A stretch of 17,617 nucleotides of DNA from Candidatus Bathyarchaeum sp. GTDB taxonomy: Archaea > Thermoproteota > Bathyarchaeia > Bathyarchaeales > Bathyarchaeaceae. The DNA lies in contig PIXS01000326.1 in NCBI GenBank assembly GCA_003096255.1, positions 1-17,617 of the forward strand. The letters are read 5' to 3'. The position numbers were made by a program, and so were the translations under genes. This document shows, piece by piece, positions 13,391 through 17,617 of the stretch. Each line of letters opens with the position of its first letter. Within the stretch, counting starts at the first letter, position 1. The notes under the pieces are model-generated. The model had not been told where the DNA came from, made no database searches, and saw nothing but the letters and a program-made list of their open reading frames with translations.

Positions 13391-16306
13391 ATGCGCGATT
13401 CTATTCTGGTAAAGGGTGCACGAGAGCATAACTTGAAGAACATAGATGTAGAGTTGCCCAGAAACAAACTAATTGTGATTACGGGACTCTCGGGGTCAGG
13501 AAAATCTACGCTAGCGTTTGACACAATATATGCGGAGGGACAAAGAAGATATGTTGAGAGCCTATCCGCGTATGCTCGACAGTTTTTGGGTTTAATGAAC
13601 AAACCAGATGTTGACTGGATAGAAGGGCTTTCTCCCGCAATTTCGATTGAACAGAAAAGCACCAGCAAGAATCCGCGCTCAACTGTAGGCACCGTCACAG
13701 AAATCTACGATTATCTAAGGCTCCTTTATGCCCGCATAGGCACTCATCATTGTCCAAAGTGTGGAAGCTTGATTCGTCCTCAGAGTCCAGAGAACATCGC
13801 TAACTTGATACTTTCTGAGACAGGCAAAACTTTGGTTTTTCTTGCGCCAGTCATACGGGGAAAGAAGGGCACTCATGAACAGGTTTTTGATGACCTAAAA
13901 AAAGAGGGCTTTACAAGAATTAGGGTAGACCAGAAAATCTTTGATTCGGACACAATCAAAGATGAGGTGAATCTGGTTCGTTACGAGAAGCACTGGATAG
14001 AAGCAGTCATAGATACGATAGAGGTCTGTGATGAAGAGCGTTCCAGAATCACTGAGGCTGTAGAGCAGGCGCTGCACATCGGCAAAGGAACAATGATTGT
14101 AATCGACAGAGAAGACACGGATACAGACAAGAAACGTGAGCTCGAACGATTTGAAAACGAAACAATTTACAGCACCTTTGGCGCATGCCCAAACCACCCA
14201 GAAATCGTGTTTGAAAGGCTTGAACCCAGAATGTTTTCCTTCAATTCGCCCTATGGTGCATGCCCCAACTGCCATGGATTAGGCGAAGTCATGGAAGTTT
14301 CTGAAGACTTGGTTATTCCTGACAAAACCAAAACAATAATGAATGGAGCTCTTGCGGTTTACGGAAAAATGGACTTAAGTTGGCGTGCTCAGCAACTTGC
14401 AGCAGTTGGCAGAAAGCACGGGTTTGACATCTTTACACCAATCAACGAATTATCTGAAAAACAACTCAAAGTACTCCTGTATGGAGACCACAATCCAATT
14501 AATGGCAACTGGTCAAACGGAGCAACAATGCGTATGCAGAACGGCTGGGAAGGAATTATCCCCCAGACCATGAGACTCTATCATCAAACCGAAAGTGAAT
14601 ATCGAAAAACAGCTATCGAAAAATTCATGAAAACCTCAAAATGCAAAGTTTGCGAAGGAAAACGTTTGCAGCCAGTAGTGCTCGCCGTCAAAGTTTTGGA
14701 CAAAAGCATAATTGACGTAACTGAACTGTCGATTGAGCAGGCAGTTGAATTCTTTAACCGTCTCCAGTCCGAACTGAATGATAAAGAACGGATTATAGCA
14801 AAGGCAATTCTTAAAGGAATTAATGAGCGGCTTGGTTTTTTGAAAAATGTTGGGTTAGGGTATCTTTCTCTTGGTCGTGCAGCGCGAACGCTTTCAGGTG
14901 GAGAAGCTCAGCGGATACGTTTAGCTACACAGATTGGCAGCAACCTCATGGGGGTTCTGTATATTTTGGACGAGCCCAGCATTGGTTTGCATCAAAGAGA
15001 CAACGTTAGGCTCATCAAGACACTGCATAGGCTACGTGACATTGGAAACACTGTGATTGTCATAGAACATGATGAAGAAACAATCAGGAGCGCAGACTAC
15101 CTTGTTGACATGGGTCCAGCAGCAGGTGTTCATGGAGGAAAAGTTGTTGCCTATGGGTCGCCTGCAGAAGTAATAAAAAGTGACCAAAGCTTAACAGGCA
15201 AATATCTTTCTGGAAAACTCAAGATTGACTATCCATCCCACAGAAGAAAGCCAGTTGGCTACATTGAGGTCGCAGGGGCACAAGAAAATAATCTAAAGAG
15301 TTTGTCAGTTAACCTTCCATTAGGTGTACTCTGTGGAGTAACAGGCGTTTCAGGTTCAGGCAAAAGCACACTCATGAACTTGACTGTCATGCCTGTTTTA
15401 AGAAAGATTTTCGGCGAACGAGTTGACAAAATCGGAAAACATGAATCAATCCAAGTTCCCGACTTTGTAAGAAACGTCATAGTCATTGACCAAGACCCGA
15501 TAGGAAGAACCCCAAGAAGCAATCCAGCAACGTACACAAAAGTTTTTGATGAGATACGGAAGCTTTTTGCGTCAACTAAAGAGGCAAAAGCTCGCGGCTA
15601 CAAGCCTGGACGTTTCTCCTTCAACGTTAAGGGCGGAAGATGCGAAACATGTAGAGGCGACGGTGTTCTTCGCATTGAAATGAGTTTTCTTCCAGACGTT
15701 TACGTGCAATGTGACGAATGTAAAGGAAAACGATACAACACAGAAACATTGAGTGTGCTCTATAAAGGCAAAAACATTGCAGAAGTTCTAGACATGACAG
15801 TTGAGGAGGCTGTCAAGTTTTTTGCGAACATTCCTCGGGTTTCCCGTAAACTGAAGACGATGATGGATGTGGGGCTAGGTTACATAAAACTGGGTCAAAG
15901 CTCTACGACTCTGTCTGGAGGAGAAAGCCAGCGAATCAAGATTACGCGTGAACTGAGCAAGCACAAGATGGGTCACGTAGTTTACATGCTAGATGAGCCG
16001 ACCACAGGTCTCCATTTTGATGACGTGAAACGGTTAATCAAAGTGCTTAACAGGCTTGTAGATAAAGGCAACACAGTTTATGTCATAGAGCACAACTTGG
16101 ATGTTGTTAAAAACTGCGATTATCTCATTGACTTGGGTCCTGAAGGCGGAGACTGCGGTGGAGAAGTTCTTGTTAAGGGAACTCCAGAAACGGTTTCCCA
16201 GAGTCCCCGCTCGTACACAGGTAAGTTTATGAAAAAATTGCTCAATAACAACACAAGAGGTAGCCAAGATCAGACAGGAAGCTGTGTTCATGATACAGCT
16301 AACTAG
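13391..16306 (+). CDS. uvrA: Excinuclease ABC subunit A
   Basis: A 971-residue UvrA, the dimeric ABC ATPase that finds DNA damage and loads UvrB. ATPase I: Walker [10 protein letters not shown] (32-40), signature LSGGEAQR (501-508), Walker B LDEP (526-529). ATPase II: Walker [10 protein letters not shown] (652-660), signature LSGGESQR (841-848), Walker B LDEP (867-870). Zinc ligands are C121/C124 with C418/C421, then C266-x2-H269 with C291-x2-C294, and the canonical C751, C754, C774, C777 finger (C-x2-C-x19-C-x2-C) used for damage recognition. The CxxH in the second module replaces the more usual CxxC, a variant also seen elsewhere. The last 20 residues (after [10 protein letters not shown]) are an unconserved polar tail, perhaps kept by the overlap with uvrC. 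The ATG at 13391 follows uvrB by 79 bases. Confidence 0.97.
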   Translation: MRDSILVKGAREHNLKNIDVELPRNKLIVITGLSGSGKSTLAFDTIYAEGQRRYVESLSAYARQFLGLMNKPDVDWIEGLSPAISIEQKSTSKNPRSTVGTVTEIYDYLRLLYARIGTHHCPKCGSLIRPQSPENIANLILSETGKTLVFLAPVIRGKKGTHEQVFDDLKKEGFTRIRVDQKIFDSDTIKDEVNLVRYEKHWIEAVIDTIEVCDEERSRITEAVEQALHIGKGTMIVIDREDTDTDKKRELERFENETIYSTFGACPNHPEIVFERLEPRMFSFNSPYGACPNCHGLGEVMEVSEDLVIPDKTKTIMNGALAVYGKMDLSWRAQQLAAVGRKHGFDIFTPINELSEKQLKVLLYGDHNPINGNWSNGATMRMQNGWEGIIPQTMRLYHQTESEYRKTAIEKFMKTSKCKVCEGKRLQPVVLAVKVLDKSIIDVTELSIEQAVEFFNRLQSELNDKERIIAKAILKGINERLGFLKNVGLGYLSLGRAARTLSGGEAQRIRLATQIGSNLMGVLYILDEPSIGLHQRDNVRLIKTLHRLRDIGNTVIVIEHDEETIRSADYLVDMGPAAGVHGGKVVAYGSPAEVIKSDQSLTGKYLSGKLKIDYPSHRRKPVGYIEVAGAQENNLKSLSVNLPLGVLCGVTGVSGSGKSTLMNLTVMPVLRKIFGERVDKIGKHESIQVPDFVRNVIVIDQDPIGRTPRSNPATYTKVFDEIRKLFASTKEAKARGYKPGRFSFNVKGGRCETCRGDGVLRIEMSFLPDVYVQCDECKGKRYNTETLSVLYKGKNIAEVLDMTVEEAVKFFANIPRVSRKLKTMMDVGLGYIKLGQSSTTLSGGESQRIKITRELSKHKMGHVVYMLDEPTTGLHFDDVKRLIKVLNRLVDKGNTVYVIEHNLDVVKNCDYLIDLGPEGGDCGGEVLVKGTPETVSQSPRSYTGKFMKKLLNNNTRGSQDQTGSCVHDTAN

Positions 16307-17617
16307 TGCATCAGACTTCAAAAGCTGTGAAATTCCTTCAGTTCCCGGAGTTTACATTTTCAGAAACCAAAAAAACATGATAATATACATTGGTAAAGCT
16401 GTTAATTTGCGGTCACGTGTTCGCAACTACTTCTCGGACTCTAACCAACCCCTCAAAACTAGGCAACTAGTCTCTAACATACGTAGCATTGACTGGATAG
16501 TAGTAAACAATGAAACGGAAGCTCTTCTGCTAGAGAACAGGCTAGTGAAACAGCATTCACCAAAATACAACATTTCCCTCAAAGACGCAAAAACGTTCGC
16601 TTACATCGCCCTAACAAAAGAAAAAACACCCAGACTGTTAACAACACGGAAAGCTTCACGCAAAACGGAAACATTTGGACCATACACTGACGGATTTACT
16701 CGCCGAGACCTTCAGAAACTGGTTGAAAAAGTTTTCAAACTCAGAACATGCAAAAAATTTCCAAAAAAGGCATGTCTAAAGTTCCATATTGACTTATGCA
16801 CTGCGCCCTGCACAGGAAACGTGACCACGGAACAGTATCAACAGCAAGTGGAGGAAGCACGTGGGTTTCTTAATGGCAATTACGAACAGACTCTTGAACG
16901 GTTAACCTTTCAAATGCATGTCACATCAAAAAAACAGAATTATGAGCATGCGATGGAGCTTCAGAAACAGATTGCTTCGATCAGGCTTCTTACTCAAAAA
17001 CAGATTGTGGACAAAAGACGAGACGTTGACCAGGACGTTATGGTTTTTCAGCGTTCCGGAGAACAACTACTGGTAGTTCAAATGAGCATACAGAAAGGGG
17101 TGCTTCTAGGCAAAAAAGAATACCAAGTTGAGTTCCAGTTTCAGGTAGAGCAAGAGTTTCTAAAAACGTTCTATAGCGAAAATCAGATACCCCACGAAAT
17201 ACTGCTAAACAAGAAATGCTGGAGCAACGAAACAGAAAAAAATGCACTAGAAAGCTTTCTCTCAACAAAAAGAGGAGCCAACGTCAAATTGACTGTTCCT
17301 CGTTCTGGAGTTAAACGGGAACTTGTGGATTTAGCAAAGAAAAACATTGAAGCATCACTAACTGAAGACAACGCACTAACCGAGTTACAGGAAGCCCTTA
17401 ACCTTCCCGTAGTTCCACGAATAATAGAATGTTTTGACGTATCCAATTTAGGAAAAGAGCATCTAGTTGCGGGCATGGTCAGATTTGTCAACGGAAAACC
17501 AGACAAAAGCAACTACAGACGATTCAAAATCAAAACCGTGACAGGACAAGACGATTTTGCTGCCATGCAAGAAGCAGTTACAAGAAGATACAAACGTTTA
17601 CTGGACGAAAAACAGCA
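16290..17617 (+). CDS. uvrC: Excinuclease ABC subunit C, 3'-partial
   Basis: The first 442 codons of UvrC, which cuts DNA on both sides of a lesion held by UvrB; the window ends before the helix-hairpin-helix domains. The ATG at 16290 overlaps the uvrA end by 17 bases and follows AGGAA at nine bases. The GIY-YIG nuclease (about 18-95) shows 'GVYIFRN' (20-26), 'IYIGKA' (32-37), R41 and 'EALLLEN' with the catalytic glutamate. Cysteines 154, 162, 170 and 174 match the cluster ligands of bacterial UvrC, with the first spacing four shorter than in E. coli. A UVR segment ('YEHAMELQKQIASIRLL', about 217-233) and the start of the RNase H-like nuclease domain ('ECFDVSNLGKEHLVAGMV', putative catalytic D383) follow. 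No stop interrupts the frame to base 17617. Confidence 0.96.
   Translation, partial: MIQLTSASDFKSCEIPSVPGVYIFRNQKNMIIYIGKAVNLRSRVRNYFSDSNQPLKTRQLVSNIRSIDWIVVNNETEALLLENRLVKQHSPKYNISLKDAKTFAYIALTKEKTPRLLTTRKASRKTETFGPYTDGFTRRDLQKLVEKVFKLRTCKKFPKKACLKFHIDLCTAPCTGNVTTEQYQQQVEEARGFLNGNYEQTLERLTFQMHVTSKKQNYEHAMELQKQIASIRLLTQKQIVDKRRDVDQDVMVFQRSGEQLLVVQMSIQKGVLLGKKEYQVEFQFQVEQEFLKTFYSENQIPHEILLNKKCWSNETEKNALESFLSTKRGANVKLTVPRSGVKRELVDLAKKNIEASLTEDNALTELQEALNLPVVPRIIECFDVSNLGKEHLVAGMVRFVNGKPDKSNYRRFKIKTVTGQDDFAAMQEAVTRRYKRLLDEKQ

Overview
The window reads as a piece of an archaeal chromosome with ordinary housekeeping content. Archaeal markers are a diphthine synthase (dphB), an archaeal-type FAD synthase (ribL), a CTP-dependent riboflavin kinase fused to a winged-helix domain (ribK/rbkR), DUF357 and DUF2153 proteins, TATA/BRE-like promoters with very short leaders, and secreted proteins with one C-terminal membrane anchor. 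Together with a bacterial-type UvrABC set and a large PQQ-propeller surface protein, this suggests a mesophilic archaeon, perhaps Bathyarchaeia. The lineage is an inference from gene families; I ran no search.

Layout. Bases 1-1318 (+) hold a tight overlapping cluster: dphB (5' cut by the window edge), a DUF357 protein and ribL. It converges on ribK/rbkR (1326-2033, -), so the kinase making FMN and the enzyme turning FMN into FAD sit tail to tail. A perfect palindrome overlaps the ribK/rbkR promoter and is a candidate autoregulatory operator. Upstream lies a DUF1385 membrane protein, divergent from a DUF2153 protein; both have recognisable promoters. Next come a YgbA-family (nitrosative stress) protein, a small membrane protein, and a surface-protein gene on the + strand broken by an in-frame stop. 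Then follow a secreted coiled-coil protein, an HD-domain protein and a QueT-type transporter component with a structured leader (all -).

Bases 6880-7367 hold no convincing gene, only the queT leader and promoter, a perfect 10-bp inverted repeat and a terminator. The largest accessory gene (7368-10019, -) is an 883-aa secreted PQQ-like beta-propeller protein. It shares a 200-base AT-rich promoter region with a divergent regulator made of two tandem Lrp/AsnC units, whose first helix-turn-helix is complete only if translation starts at AUA.

The right third (11386 to the end, +) is a uvrB-uvrA-uvrC repair cluster; uvrC runs off the window. UvrA2B scans and verifies damage, and UvrC makes both incisions. 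The three genes look intact, with their key catalytic and metal-binding residues. I found no tRNA, rRNA, CRISPR array, transposase or phage gene, and no clearly novel multi-gene system. The best leads are regulatory: the ribK/rbkR palindrome, the queT leader, the AUA start and the stop-interrupted gene.
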